A DNA stretch of 64,000 bases from Dendrophyllia cribrosa (GCA_024195265.1 JAJLRJ010000010.1:17190259-17254258), one strand, 5' to 3'. Positions 42,401 to 57,164 are shown, counted from the first letter of the stretch. Notes: generated from the letters alone by a model not told the origin. Program-made: numbers and translations.

Positions 42401-45400
42401 AACAGTTGGACGACAAGATAACTTTCATTTAAGTTACCTTTTTTGCGGACAGATATTCCATTCCATCACTAATCTCCCAGGCGAACTTCAACAGCTGCTT
42501 GGAAGTGAGGCTGGTGCATGGTTTGATTGACGGGTCACTGTAGTAGTTATCACGCACGCCCCGGCTCTTCCTCAGGTAACCAAGCACGTCGCCATATTCT
42601 GCGTACTCAACCACAACCAGGGGTCGTGCTTTCGAAACAATGATTTAAAATTGTAGTTTTTCTTTAATATTCCTCAATAAACGTGTTGAGGTTTCGTTAA
42701 ATAAAGAAGGAAATGGTGTGTTCCCTCGGGGGGGAGATATTGGTTGCGACAGAAGGGGGCACTTACTGGGACTTTAGAAAATATAGATCAAGTGCAATCA
42801 ACCGTTCTTAATTTGTACGGATGTTATAGTGTTCTATTAATTGTAGTAAAGCCGTTTGGTTGACCAATTGTTTCAAACAGCAAGTGCTAAACAGGTCTGA
42901 CTTTCCAAATAATAAATAACCTTTCACGCAACGGAAAATGGTTCGTTAAATATTCTATCTGGAAACAACATTACCTTAGCCTTCAGTTATTTCTCTAACT
43001 TTTCCATAAACAAAGAACTTTTAAAGAATGACCAGAATTTCTATAAATCTTGTAATCATTTGTTATGTTTTAAGGTTCATTTTCTATTCTCAGCCAATTT
43101 GACAGTTGTTGATGCTAAAGGAGTTTTGTGAATAAACTGACTGACCTTCGGTGCTAACACAGCCATAAAGACGAATGACGTGGGGATGTGGATCAAGGTG
43201 TTTAAGAACCGACATCTCTGATAATAGGTCTCCCCTTTCCCTCTCAGATGCGTCTTCTATTAAAAAATAAAAGCAACAATGCATATGTTTACTCTTATTT
43301 AGTTTGTCAAGTTATCAACGAGAACTTCATAACTGAAAATAACCAAATTTATGTTTACCAAATTTTGAGGTATGCACGTACAGATCTATCATGCAGGCCT
43401 TACATGCATCATGTAGGTCTTACAAAAAAATTGGATGGCAACTGCACCGAACTGTGACTATACAGCGAAATAAACTGGATATGAAGGTCGTGTTCTATTG
43501 GGATCAACCGTTTCAACCTAAACCGGTTTTGGTTGATTTCGTTGAGGCGTTCCAATGAACACTTTTCAACCATTTTGGGTTTTTTTCGGTTTCAACCATT
43601 TCAACCAGGTTCAGAGCTGATTGAAATGGTTGATCAACCAAACCAAACGAAAACGGTTTTTTCCCAATAGAACACGGAAAAAATCCAACCAACCGAAAAC
43701 GGTTGTCCCCAATAGAACACGCCCTTAGTCACCTGTGTATGGTGGTTTACAAGACTTATGTACATGCTGTTGTGGTTGGTATTTCAATTTTTTTTTTTAA
43801 CTTAATAATTGTAAGGAACAAAAGAGGTTCAAATATAAATACTACGTCATGTGACCTTGAATACTCTTTACTGCCACTACAGCCCATCCGGGTCTTCCAG
43901 GTAAATCCAGCGCCAAACCACGTGACACCACGCCAAATGCACCACGCCCAATCACTTTCTCTACATTGAGATTTGCTCGCGGTATTTCCCATTCAATATC
44001 TCCAGAGAAAGACGGGTTTAACTCAGAATAAATCGCCTCGAGCTGATTAGGTTCCATTTCAAGTGAATGACTGCAAAGAAATTGGCAAAATCCTCAGTCG
44101 TTAAAATAGGAAGGACTACTGACATGGAGAGAGAGAGAGTGTGCACGATATTTGCAAACGAACTGTTAATCACTGTGTCGCTATTTATAATGATCATAGC
44201 AAACAAGAGAGCTTCTGGTATGATCGCGTACGTTTTTTAAAAGGCATGTAGTATATTTATTTTGGACAATTTAAAAGACAAGGTATTTGGCATTATTGTA
44301 ATTGCAGTATTAGAATCCTTATCGTCACCTTTTGTATGTGTTTAAAGGTTTGTTTCATTTGTGTAAAGCTATTATTTTTAGTAGTAAGCTCGACACAAAA
44401 TTCTATTTGCTAAACGTCAACAATTAATAGAGCTGTATAAGACTCAAAGATACATACGTGTGGGTTTCGTCGGGTGCGTCGTCTAAAACAAAACAAAAAA
44501 CAAGGTTAATTAAAGAAAAAAATTGTTACACTCTTAAATTTCATATAAAAGCAAATCCAAAACTGTAATGTGGTTGAAGAGGTTCAGCTCTTTTCATTAT
44601 ACCAAACTCCAGTCTTGGGCAGCATTCCTCCGGAGAGGGAAACAGTTTCAGAACCTCTTATTTCATTGGACCTGATTATCACGCAAATGTATTGTTTCCA
44701 GGGCTAGGGTCCATTGTTCTGTTGTTTGTTCTATTGTTCCCTCAGCCAATCATGTGAGGCGTACGAGAAGTGTGTACCGCCTCATTCCCATCCCCGTCAC
44801 CACTTGCTTCTTTGCAGTTATCTTCCCCCATCTTCCTTGACAGTTAAACTGGTTAATACAAAGCTTGAATATCAATACAGATGATAGCTACTTACTTTGA
44901 CGCCGTATTTTGTATCTCTTAGCAACGTATCGCTGAGCGAGGAAGGCACAAACCAAGACAATAGCCAAAACCGCGGATATAGATACGTATTTGATAAGAG
45001 AGTCCTCTTCGGTATCTGTTTAGATATTATTACGAGTACAGAAATGGAATATTAGCCAATACAATACCATTTTTAATATTTTGTGTTTTAAAAAACTTTA
45101 AATTAAAGTTTAATTTAAATAACTAATCAGCCAATTAATGAATATTATTACATTAGAGTGATTTCACAAAACCCGTGGAATAACTTAAACATCTATTGAT
45201 AAATAGTGGAATGGAATTGGTGTCTAACTGATTGTCTATTTGTCTAATGTACATTTCACAGGTTATGTGAAAGCGTTCCATCTGACGAACAGCTAACGGT
45301 ATTCATTGATTAATTAATTGTATCCCTCGATAAACGGACCCATGAATGTTAAACTTTACCATTGATATAGTTTTGAAGTGCAAAACGGGCAAATGAAATT

Positions 45401-48400
45401 AGCCGATTCAAACTGTTTTGGAGACCTGCTATTGATCAAGAAATGAAAACAAAGTAATCTGCATTTCAGGTTACTTTACGCTTGCATTTTATTCGCTTAT
45501 TAGGAGGTAATTCTTTCAGTTTCAATTATTTAAATAGTTTTATCATCTTGTACCTACCTGCAGGTTTCGTATTTGCCACAGCCTGTGGGCCTGTTTGTTT
45601 AATAAAATTATTATTAATTATTGTTTTTCTTTAACGTAATGTCAGTTTTACATATAAGCTACAGTTTGGGAGAGTTTTAATGCAGCTTCTGAGCAGTAAC
45701 CGCAGAACTTATTATGTACGACATATCTAGTATACAGTGCTTGGTTTTTTTTTTTGTGTTCGTACCCGAGCGTTGTATGTGTTTAGCCGCCATATTGGAT
45801 TCGCAAACAAAAAGGGCGTTCACCGTTCAGCTGCATTTTACTCCCTGTGCCCCAACCCCCCTCCTTTTTTTAAAAAAATTCAAGATGGCAACGTTAGTAG
45901 TAGATCCTTTTTTTAAACATAATCAGTAATTAAAGCAATTAACATGCTTGAGTAGTCGTGTACTAGTCTATAATAAAACAAGAAAAATATAACATATACT
46001 TTTTTAATATTAACTAAGATTAAAAACATAAGATGATTTGAAGAGGTAATAAACACTAAAAAGTACAAGAATTTCAAACATTTAAATATAAAATGTGTTG
46101 GACATCTTCTTAGGCACCGACTGAACAGATAAACTGTTAAAATTAAGCTCCCTAAATGAGGAATCTAATTTCACTTTTCTGGAAAATTGTTTAAAATTAC
46201 AAGAGTCATTGAAATAATCCGAAACACGGTTGCACAGTACGGCGCCTCTATATTGCATAGAGTTTTTCGTATAATGTGTGGAAAATCGCGGAACTACGGC
46301 CTTAAGATGACGGCCGTTAAGAAAAATAGCATCATTTGACATCTTTAAAATAAAGGTTCAGTGTTAGCCTCGCGTGTTATTTTTTTAAACGGTACGTTGT
46401 ACTAAAAACAGGTTCAATCTATTTTCAAAAATTTTACTTGCCTTTTTCATCACGCAACAGAAATGTAAGTGCGTCCCATCCAATCCGATTCCTAGCTGTG
46501 CATACATAGCTTGTAAAATCCTCATCATTTTTTGGAGTGATCATCAATGTGCTTGAGTTCCATGTACTGATAAAACCCTCGCGAATTTGCTCACTGCCTT
46601 TGCGCCAAGAAAACGTTGGTGAAGGATTTCCATCTGCTTCGCACATTAGCGTTACTGAATTTCCAGATACCAGCTTGCTTGATGAATGTATGCTTGGTGC
46701 ATCTAAAATCAGCAGTGATGTGACAGTGAAACAAATGAAAATGTAGTGTTATTATTTAGCCAATTTAAATACGGATTTTGCGAAGGATCCATGAAATTTT
46801 AATTTTGTAACGGTGGTGGACAGCTTAGACTCTTTCGAATTTTCCAATGTTTCATTTCGTGTCTTTATTCAGAGTAGCATCCACAACAGTACTACTGTAT
46901 GGATTTATATTGTTTGTTTTGGAGTTTTGGTTCAAGCAAAGATAGAAACCTATTAACCTAGAACCTTAATCTGAAAATGAATGGACTACAAGATTTGAAA
47001 CCAAAACATTAGATAATGAGTCACGAGTATCAAAATTATTTTTGATGTCGTTTCCATCCATAGAAGAAACGAAAAGCTGCAAATATATATAACGTTTTCA
47101 TGACGCTAATCACGAAACCACACAGGTTGGCAATGTCTCCTCAAACAATTTAACTCATTCTGACCACCTATCCTATAGCCTGATCTACAGATATTTACGT
47201 TGTTATGCTTTGATGTTTCAGGGTTATTCCGCAAACTCGAAGGAAACGTGTGAACTAACGAGGTTATAACAAAGTTGACTGTGTGTATATGTATATCAAG
47301 AGCTTTATACGGACTAGACTCGGGACATCATATCTTACAAAATCATGCTTTAACATTTTCACTCATACTCATACTCTCCTCCCATTACCCCACAAAGGGA
47401 TAAAAACCTTAGAGTGCTCGGATATATCTTTGAACACCTCCATGGTTTAAACCCTCATAGACAAATTCGGCTAACGCGTTGTTGTACCCAATTCAAACCT
47501 TTTGGGATTAGGACTCTTTGTTCGTCATATTTCCATATCAATGAAGCATTGACATGGAAATTATATGGAAATATTGTGAACAAAGAATCTTATTCCCAGA
47601 AGGTTTGAATTGGGTACAACAATGCGTTAGCCGAATTTGTCTATTAGGATAGTGTGAGAGAAGAGTTCCGTTGCAGTTCTGTTTCCACCTGGAATCATAC
47701 TCTGGGTTATGATACGTTGTTCTAATAAACTGTTAGTGTAACCATTTAAATGTAAGCTATTGAGTAATGCTACAGTTCCTATGGAATGGAATGAATGGAA
47801 TGAAAATGAAGTTAAACACTCCCACTGATTGTAGTTTATACACAGGGAACTATGGGAAGTGAAAAGATCATACTCACAGACCACATTAACAGTTGTGATG
47901 GCTGAAGTGCTATTTCCAGTCGGGTTTTTTGAGAGGCAGACATAGTTTCCTGCTTGTGATCTATTCACACTTGCAATAAAGAGAATTTTGCTTTGTCCTG
48001 TGTAAATGGGTCGTCTGTCCCTCATCCATATCACAACTGAACTCGCTTCTGTGCTACTGCGACATGTTATGTTCACGTGATTACCTTCCTCGACCTCCAG
48101 CTTGAAATGTCGACTATCTAGATAACATAAAACAATTATTATCTCTCAACACTTCATAACAGCGGAACTGGGTTTATATTGGAGCCGGATGGGCAATACG
48201 AGAAATGATATATTTCACGAGCAATATGCAGGATAATAACGACTTGCCCGGAAAGCTGGACCAATAAAAAAAAAAACAATTCACTTCACCCCAATCACCT
48301 CGCGTCATACTAAAGCAAGAGTGTGGTGAATATTTTTTTCTGACTGGCGAAAGAAGGTGGAATGAGATAAACAAGACAACGGCGGTGCCCGTTTTATGGA

Positions 48401-51400
48401 CCCAGTTATTGATCATTCAGAGTGTATGCACGAAAAAAGGTTTTATGAGTCATTTGTCTTACTAAAAAAAAAGGTTTCACCAGATTTAAGTTAATGTAAA
48501 AATTAACAATTTAAAAAATTGAAAACGTACGAATGGAAAGATCACGCCAATCAGTTCAGAAACCCTGCTTTGAGCAGCCGTCGATCCGCAGAACAACGTC
48601 TAAATTAAACATATTCTTACCGACAGTTGGCTTGACCGGTGGATCCTGGAATGAAAAAAAGGTGCCGTATTATGATAATATTATGATAATATATCGGCTC
48701 CTCGAATCTCAAATTTTGGCACAGTTAGCTGATCAGTTGATCCGTCGACAGTTGTTACGGGATAAACATTCGCTCTACTTCGTCTTATCGGCAAATACCA
48801 CATCACTTTTGCTACCCTAATTTATTGCTACAGCAGAATATTTGTTTCTTTACTTTCTTATAATCTGAGAAAGGCCGAATAAACATAACAAGCAAGTTAC
48901 TTGCGAATTAAATACACATAAATTGATAGTAGGATATTGCCAGTATGTTGGTACACGAGCCACAAGTAGTCCACCCAACCGGACCTTAACCCGGTTTCTG
49001 TAGCATGAAGCAAAAACAAGTACTGTTTGATGGGACGCTAGTCAATCGCAGGGTTACCCCAAGCATTGTATCGCCGGTTCCCATTTATACATTGGGTGAA
49101 GAGAGGCAAGACAAGGGCTCGAACCACCGACCTTTAGATCTGGAACCGGTTGTTCGAAAGTCGGTTAACCTTAACCCAGGATTAAAACTTAACCGAGGAT
49201 TTAATTTCTCTTGTTAGAAGTGTTTTAAAAAGTTAATTATAAGTTACATGCGAATACAAGTCAGAGACGAAACTAAAGGGCAAAAATACTTTGGAAAAAT
49301 CTCCATTGATTTATTATTTAACTGAAATCAAAATTGATGCTAACCTTGGGTTAGCTCAGACCGCGCTTTGAACAATCCAGCCCTGAAATGCAACGCGCTA
49401 ACCACTGCACTCAGATTAGAACTAACAATAGATTCTTATTCAAACTTTGTCTAAATGGAGAAGGGGAGGGAGGGAGGGTGGGGGTGCCGGTGTTTGTCGA
49501 GAAGCGTTCATGCGTCGCATATTCCCCATGTAATTCTTAATGTAAGAACATCGAGACTCTTTAAGATTCTCCATACAGTAGAGTAATGTACAGTAAGTGA
49601 TACAGTAAGTGATGCGAAATGCAATAAATGCAAAAAGTGATCAGACTGTGGCAAAAGGTGGTATGATTATGATGTGATTGATGTTTACCTCGGGTGCTCG
49701 GCGCGTTTTTCAAACTGTTTTTTTTTTGTATCAAATGCCTTATGTTGCTATATACATATCTGTTTTCCTATTTATTCGCTTGTTTGGGGATTTTGACTAT
49801 TTGAACTGCGTCCACATCGACGGCTGGCGATTCAGAGCTCGTCAAATCACTGGTAAAAGACAAAAAGATTACAGTGAACCAAAATTCCCCGAGTACGGGA
49901 AACTAGAGAACAGAAGCTTACCCCTAGTCCAAACTTGTGCTATCGACAGACGTAAAAAATGACAAGAAAAAACCTCGTTACATAACATACGGTCAAGAAT
50001 AACACCTCATTTTGAATATCATTTACTACGAATGTTAATGCGTGCCTCCGTGCCCCGAGGGACACGTGAAGCCAAAAGTTCAAGTTCAAGTTCAGTTCAG
50101 TTCGGTTTTTTCCAATTAACACTCCCGGGCCGGAGGGTGCTGCCTCAGACAAGGTAGCAAAACTTGATCCTAGGATCTCCGCACATAGGTACATGGCTAA
50201 GTAACTATTTCCGCTTCATTGCTGTTTTTTCAAGAAGACACAACTTGGTGACTGGCCGAGTAAGGAGTCCACTTTGGGTCTTGACATCAACTTTTCTAAC
50301 TCTCCCATCCCCACTAAGGTAAATCTTGACAACTCGAGCAAGAGGCCAGTGATCACGGGCTACGTTTGGTTCCACTATCAGAACGACATCACCTTCTGCC
50401 AAATTCCTACTTTCAGAAGTCCATTTAGGCCTGACCGTTAGGGTTGGTAGGTATTCACGACGCCAGCGATCCCAGAACATGTTGGCGAGGGCAAGGGTCT
50501 GTCGATGTCTCTTTCGGGAACCGATTTCCCGCTCTTTAACACCGGAAATTGGAGGCGATGATGATGATCGCTGGATCAGGAAAGAATTTGGGGTAATAGC
50601 TGTGAGATTTTGTGGATCGTCACTGGGCGTAGTTACTGGCCGACTGTTGAGCGTTGCCTCGACAACAGCAAGTGAAGTGGCCAATGTCTCTTGAGTTAAC
50701 GTCTGTCCATGAAGCACTACTGTAACAGCTTGTTTCACCGATCTAATGAGACGTTCTACGGCTCCGTTCATGTGTGATGCTGTTGGCGGGTTGGAAATAC
50801 ACTCCGTGCATTGCCTCGCCATCGAATTCCTTATTTTGTCATGGTCAAAGCTGTTCGCAGCATCCCGAATCTCCCTCGCAGCCTCAATTAAGTTGGTTCC
50901 TTGGTCACTGGTTAGCGTTCTTGGATAGCCCCGTCTACTGCCAAAACGGAAAAAGCAGTTCGGGAAGGAATCCGTCTCAAGAGTCTCTACAACATCCAAG
51001 TAGACGGCGCGATTTGTGGCACACGTAAAATCTCTGCTAACTTTCCGCCATAGCCAATTTTCTGGGCCAACGCCTGAAGCACCAACGTTGCGTTTGAACC
51101 TGTGTTTAACAAACACAAAGTCTTAAGTCTCTGTCCATTCGGACCGTACAAATAAACTGGGATTATTTAATGAGCAACTTGATTAAGGTTCATTTGAGCC
51201 CGGGCCGAGTATGGTACCTGTTCAGTCATAGTTGTCCCTTGTAATTCGACCACTGTCCGATTCGTTGGAATTGCCGGAGTTGTCGCCGTTGCCATGGTTG
51301 CCGCTGTTGCCTGGGTTGCGGTGCTTTCTTGCACCTCATCTGGGGGCTTGACTTCCTCTTGCCGGTTTTCTATTGTGTTAATTTCGTGCAGTAAGAAGTG

Positions 51401-53491
51401 ATGTTGGCCTTTACAACCACCGACTTGGCAGCGAACGTTAACTTTGCAGTCTTTTCTCAAGTGTTTGCCAAAACAAGAGAAACAAAGTCCCTTCTCAAAC
51501 ATTAGTTTTAAGCGTTCAGGTGGCGATAAGCGTTTAAACATCCGACATTGGGAAACAGAATGGCCTTTCTTGAAATGGAATGGACAAGTTGGCAGTAAAG
51601 ACGACGCATCTGCCTTGAACGATCTTGCTTTCTGGGAGGTTAGTCTTCCTTCCAAACTTCCTTGGGCAATATCCCACGTATGTGCACGGTCTTCTAGCCA
51701 CTCTGCGAACGATCTCAGATTTCTTTTTGCTGGGTGTATCTTTATAATGTCTATCCATCTTGTCCTTAACGACAGTGGCAATTTCTCCATAACATCGTCT
51801 ATGTATGTGTCCGACAGAAGGTCGCCAGTGCCCCCCAACGACTTGAGAACGGAGACTAACGAGGTGACCTTTTCCGCGAGCGACCGTAACTGTTGAGCAT
51901 TTTTCTCCGAGACATTCGGGTTTGATTTCAGAATCTTCCTGTACGAATGAACCATCTTGATTGGATTACCGAAACGCTACTCGAGAATGGTTCACGCTTC
52001 GTAGTATTCAGCACTGTTTGGCAAGACTCCCTGAAGTGCAGTCTGAGGCCTTTGAAACCTTAAACTTTGCCGGTGTTGGTGATTCTTCTATCTAGCTGAA
52101 TAATCGATCAACTCTCTCTCTTTCACACTCTCTTGGGGAAGGTCGGGAAGACTTTTGCGATACCCGCTGGTTGCATCTACATCTTCTAGGTTCGAACCCA
52201 CACGGCTCTCAAGTGAGCATTCGAGTCATCTTTCTTGGCATATTTTCCAAGCTCAGCGTCCTCGACAAGTTTTTCGATTCCGGCGTCCTCGACAAGTTTT
52301 CCGATCTCGGCGTCCTCGACGAGTTTTTCGCTCTCGAAAAAGTTTAGACGACGAGTTTTCCTCAGTCGACGAGCTTTTCGCTCCCTTAATGACTGATCCC
52401 TCGGGAATTTTGTTTCCCGAGAATCTCGAAACATCGAGATTCGAGGAAAACAAAATTCACTGTTTCTCTCGGGACCAGTCATTAAAGTGTTTAATATCAC
52501 ATTTGTGTAATGTATATGTTGTAGTTAATTTTTTATCTCAGGTAATTTTTATTTTTCCATTGTTTTTGGGTATGGTAATATATGCTAATGAATTTGAAAC
52601 AAAGGAAAAACAAAAATTACTTGAAATAAAAAATTAACTACAACATATATGTGATGGATTCCATCGCGACACTTGTCTGCAAATATTACAAGCTACATTC
52701 ATGCGGCATCCCGAAAAAAACTCTTAGTATAACGATTCAAATACGAAAATCAATAGAACTGTGAATTGCTAAAAGGGAAAAGCGACTAATAAATTTATTG
52801 TATCTTATTTTATTGTATTTTTTAATCTTGAAAATAGAATGATATGTGTATAGAGAAAGAAACTCAGAATTTTTTTTTCTGAGTTCCATCCGTACACTAG
52901 TCGGATGCTCTAACCACTGAGCTACTGAGAACTCAATTCAAGTGGCGAACAAATGCTATGTGGGTTATGTGACACAACTACTGCATCGCGCAAGTCATCT
53001 TATCATTAATAATCTCTTCTCGTTATTAATGTAGTATTTTTAAATGCACTTTAAAAAGTGCACTACCATTGGAAGAATGTTTTTTACCTGAACAGACAGA
53101 GTGAACCAACCTTCCAAAATCACTGGGAGATTATAAGCCGCGCGGAACCTTATCCCGTAGTCACCAGAATCGTCACGTTTAATATTGACAAGTTGAAAGG
53201 CGATATAGTTGTCACGTGATAAATCCCCGGTCCAATGCAAACGCTTCGCAGTCGAGTGGTTTGCTTTCACTTCATTTTCTTTTCCAGATGGTTCTCGAAC
53301 AAAGGTCATCAAATAGTATTTCACATAGCTGTATTTTTTATTCCAAGGACCAAAGTGGACTTTCAATTCCTTTGATTTATCTTCCTCAGTGAGGTTCAAA
53401 GTCCAAGTGAATGTTTGGTTAAATCCTGTAAATGCTACCACTGTGTTGTTTGGCTCAGTAACAAAATCCAATCCACGGACTTTGCCGAACA
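39354..53491 (-). CDS. Receptor tyrosine kinase with Ig-like domains, copy 2 (14 exons, 3' complete)
   Basis: Same gene as copy 1. Exons in transcript order: 53088-53491, 48621-48645, 47878-48117, 46442-46702, 44896-45015, 44458-44482, 43856-44070, 43146-43256, 42438-42628, 41839-41961, 41387-41460, 40836-40876, 40026-40122, 39354-39462. The coding exons sum to 2036 bp, about 677 residues without the missing signal-peptide exon. I saw no amino-acid difference from copy 1. The protein ends only a few residues after the kinase domain, so there is almost no C-terminal tail for docking sites. Product: transmembrane tyrosine kinase; ligand unknown. Confidence 0.92.
43485..43725. mobile_element. 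MITE with CGTGTTCTATTGGG inverted ends (copy 2)
   Basis: The same element at the same intron position in the duplicate, with no difference seen. Confidence 0.75.
47457..47644. mobile_element. Palindromic MITE in RTK intron (copy 2)
   Basis: Duplicate of the 7807-7994 foldback, with the same arms and loop. Confidence 0.8.
48935..49155 (-). repeat. SINE-like repeat, minus orientation (copy 2)
   Basis: Duplicate of the 9285-9505 repeat, with the same tail and box-B-like segment. Confidence 0.5.
50205..52068 (-). mobile_element. Deleted BEL/Pao-type retrotransposon (copy 2)
   Basis: Duplicate of 10557-12420 with identical reading frames. Gag pseudogene 51167-52068 (open part 51167-51955), protease-integrase remnant 50205-51166 (integrase ORF 50205-51116). 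The same stops and the same deletion junction are present, so the damage predates the duplication or the two copies are one locus. Confidence 0.85.
52499..52664. mobile_element. Foldback element, family H (copy 2)
   Basis: Duplicate of the 12851-13016 foldback. Confidence 0.75.
52874..52940 (-). repeat. tRNA-like repeat (copy 2)
   Basis: Duplicate of 13226-13292: box A and anticodon stem present, T-arm missing. Confidence 0.65.
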
Positions 53492-54223
53492 CTGAAACTG
53501 AACATGAGTGTTAAAAAAGGTACATGTATGTAACATTGGATAACTGGTGGGGAAAATAAATATGTTCTCTTCATTTCTTAATGATATAATCGACTTTGAG
53601 AAAATAATGAAAGACACTCAAAAGCAGATTAGACGTGAATGTCAGCGCACGTTTTTGAGCGAGAAAGTATACTGCAACAACTCCACCCGGCTTAGTTCAA
53701 TCGTCCAAATAAACTTTTCTTTAAGTCTGTAAAAATCAAACATATCGCGGCAAGTGATAAAATTGGATTCTTTTGATATTTTAACGTTAGACAGATCAAG
53801 GTATAACAAAAATCATTGGATAACTTTTCCGGCCAAATATCTTTTTATTTTAAAGAAAAATACAGAAAACGAAATTCCGTTAAAATCGTCATTTAAGGCG
53901 GAAAATTATTGCACAACTTTGACAGTCTCGCTTACAAAAACAAGTAGCGCTACGGCATTTAAAACATGAAAATCGTATTTTGCAATCTTTAGATATCTAG
54001 AAGAGTGATTTAGGGAATTATTATGTTGTTCTTTTCTTGCAAAATAATTTTATTTTATAATTTTATTAGCTATTTTATTAGCTCTTAAACAAAACAATTT
54101 TTCACCATGTGCTAAACCTTCAAACGGATTAAATTTCTGTTGATTAATTTTTTTTTTAAATTTCCTTGGGCAAATGATTCAGAGCGACGCGAGAGTATTT
54201 GAAAGTTCGTTAAAATTAAGAGT

Positions 54224-55400
54224 TACTATTGATCCCAGACGTCCTTTCAAATGGCTTGAATTTTGCGTCGCTTCACGGACCGTTGATTTCACTCTGCGGG
54301 TTTCAAAAATACTAATCACGCGACTCAAAATTTGAGCTCGCGCGCCCGCTAAAATGAAACCCGCGGCAACGAAAAGTTAGACCGACGGCAAACGAAAAAT
54401 TGCGTCAGTTGTTTACATTTTAGACCGGCCTGGCCGTTTGTAGCAAACTGATGGCGACAGTGCAGATAAAGATTTTTTATGGCGAGGAGTTTGACAGATG
54501 CAAAAATTTTCGCATGTCTGAGACGTGGCTTGAACTAACCAATCATGAAGACTTCGCCAGTACAGTTTTAGAAGCCATCGGAGCTTTCTTCGAAGGAAAG
54601 TCGCCGAGTGATGTCAGAATGCATAATCGAGATGACGAGAACACGTTTGTTTATTTGACCTCTGACGACGACCTCATGGACGCGTTTAGATGCTTACAGC
54701 CAGTCCAGAACTGTGATGAATTGTACAGGTTGTATCTTAGGGTACATGGATCAGCCACTCCCGTTCCTTCGCATGTTGCAGCAGAGAGAACGAATGAACC
54801 GAAGCGAAGATTCACGCTGCCGCCAAAACAGTTGAGTTACCCGGAAAGCATGGCAACCAGTTGTACAAGTGTCATAAGTAAACCTGAAACAAAAAAATTC
54901 CAATCTCCCTTGGATGTGTTCTTACAAGAAAAGAGGAAAGCAGTGGATTACCAAAAGAAACGAGTTTCACAACTACAAGCCGCTGTAATCGAGTCTTCAT
55001 TCAGTAGCGCTGGTTCCACGCCGTACACGAGACGTACACGAAAGCCAGTTTGTACCAATTGCCACATGGAAGGCCACAACAAGCTTCATTGTGAATTTGG
55101 CCAGTGCCTTTCTGTGCAATACCGTAATCTGTCAAACTCCTCGCCATAAAACATCTTTATCTGCACGGTCGCCATATTTGCTGCAAACGGCCAGGCCGGT
55201 CTAAAATGTAAACAACTGATGCAATTTTTCGTTTGTCGCCGGTCTAACTTTTCGTTGCCGCGGGTTTCATTTTAGCGGGCGCGCGAGCTCAAATTTTGAG
55301 TCACGTGATTAGTATTTTCGAAACCCGCAGAGTGAAATCAACGGTCCGTGAAGCGACGCAAAATTCAAGCCATTTGAATGGACGTCTGGGATCAATAGTA
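54224..55400 (+). mobile_element. 1.2-kb inverted-arm element with PB1/zinc-knuckle ORF (copy 2)
   Basis: Duplicate of 14576-15752 (arms 54224-54499 and 55126-55400). I saw no base difference between the two elements, whereas the two arms within each element differ by about 4%. Confidence 0.8.
54451..55149 (+). CDS. PB1-like domain plus zinc-knuckle protein, intact ORF (copy 2)
   Basis: Same 232-residue protein as 14803-15501. The features are the OPCA-type acidic motif near residues 59-78, a lysine-rich helix and a C-terminal C-x2-C-x4-H-x4-C knuckle. The reading frame is intact in both copies, in contrast to the broken polymerase and retrotransposon genes around it. Confidence 0.65.
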   Translation: MATVQIKIFYGEEFDRCKNFRMSETWLELTNHEDFASTVLEAIGAFFEGKSPSDVRMHNRDDENTFVYLTSDDDLMDAFRCLQPVQNCDELYRLYLRVHGSATPVPSHVAAERTNEPKRRFTLPPKQLSYPESMATSCTSVISKPETKKFQSPLDVFLQEKRKAVDYQKKRVSQLQAAVIESSFSSAGSTPYTRRTRKPVCTNCHMEGHNKLHCEFGQCLSVQYRNLSNSSP

Positions 55401-55881
55401 TTTGACCTTAGGAGGTCAACAATCAATTTGCGGGTCACACAAATATTCTAACTTCTGCTTCTGTTGTTAACCCATTATAAAATTAAAATAGCCACATTGA
55501 AAAACATTGAAATTGCCTTACCTCATTTGCGGTAGAAGACAGATTCAGAGGCCATTTTTGTGTATAAATCCCTTCTTTGTTCATTGTATTTTTAACTTAT
55601 AACGTCCGATGCACGCCTGCCGCGGACTGCCATGCAAGGTCGCACGCAAACCTCTGTTAAACTTTCGACATATTTCAGCATTATGGCATCTTATTTACAT
55701 GTACAGCTGTAAAGGCTATAGCATTTGTCGAATGTTCGTCGGTTTGAAGTTAACGGATAGACGAATCTAATCACTGCTTGAGAAGTACTGAATGAACAAA
55801 CTTGTCGGGCCGTTTAAGCCGTGATCGTGACGGCAGTTATTTGTGTCGTCACGCAATGCAGCTGTTCTTCGGCATTTTAGC

Positions 55882-55953
55882 GGGGTAGGGGTAGGGGTAG
55901 GGGTAGGGGTAGGGGTAGGGGTAGGGGTAGGGGTAGGGGTAGGGGTAGGGGTA
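55882..55953 (+). repeat. (GGGGTA)12 array (copy 2)
   Basis: Twelve units, one more than copy 1. The extra unit accounts for the +6 step in offset between copies. Confidence 0.97.
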
Positions 55954-56652
55954 GGGCCTAAGACCTTGAAAACACCGAATCTAAGTCGTCTGAAACTCTT
56001 GCAGCGGAGTAAAAAATAGAAAGTCTTTTCAGTTACGTTAAAACATTTTTAAATGTGCTTAAGCTGTTTCGATGCAGTTTTCTGGAGACCATACCTACAT
56101 TTTTCAATCGACTTTTAAGCGGTCTTTTCCAAGTCAGATCAACGTGAAATTGTCACAATAAACTGGTTTTGAATTGAAGTTTGGCTTAATATATATTCTG
56201 GTAAAATCGATATTACCATGACAACGATAAACAAGAAACTTCGAAATCAGTTAAAGTAAAATTTTGCGCGTTAAAGATTTCACATTAAAAATCCCACATA
56301 GACATCTTAAAATATGGTACATGGCATATATTTTGTAAGAATAAAAAATTCTGTATGTTTGATTTCAAATAAATGGCAATAACATTTCAAACCCTACTAT
56401 TTGTATACTGGTATTAAATTGGTCGAGAGATAAACACTGCTTTTGTGAAATTACTTCAAGATAGCGTCAAAAAGTAGCTTGATGCTATGTTTGTACACCT
56501 TCAAAGTTTTGTTTACTTTCTCTTTTGCGATCTTGAGAACTACCTTTTTTCCTAACATCGCTCCATGAGCAATTTTTGGGTAATTTTCGATTTAAATCGC
56601 TTTTGCAAAAATCTGAGAAACGGCGCGATGAATTTTTTTAAAACGTTGACCA

Positions 56653-57164
56653 TGATGCGCTATAAATGGTACGTGTTTTGCTTTTAAACTAATGGAGATT
56701 TGAATAACATTTTTCGAAAGACGATTGTGTTGTCCATTTTTATGTGTTTGTTCATTCATTACAATTAGATTGAAAAGCGATTTTATGTAAACGAAACAAG
56801 ACTTAGATTTTCTGTCTTCACTCGCGTCGCCTTATGCAAATATGTTTGTGTATTTTTGCAATTTTGATTTCCAAATCAGTTTCTCGGGCAATTTTTGACA
56901 AACAAAAACTGTATTTTATTCGAAATGTAGTCGTACTAGTTATTCTAGACAGAGAAAAGTTGTTTTTGTGAACTTTTGTACGGTCTAAATGTACTGTGCA
57001 GACGGTCGGGTAATACTGTTTTTTGAGAATTGCTAAAATTGAAAAATAGCCCGGTCGTCAATCTCAAGTCTTGTGCTTCCGACTTTTCACCTTAGTTAAG
57101 TTTCACCTCAGTTAAGCTTGTTCAAAGTGCGACGCTGTTAGGCTCTGTCTTTCTATATATATTA
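56653..57164 (-). mobile_element. R-family repeat fragment (copy 2)
   Basis: Duplicate of 16999-17510. Confidence 0.8.
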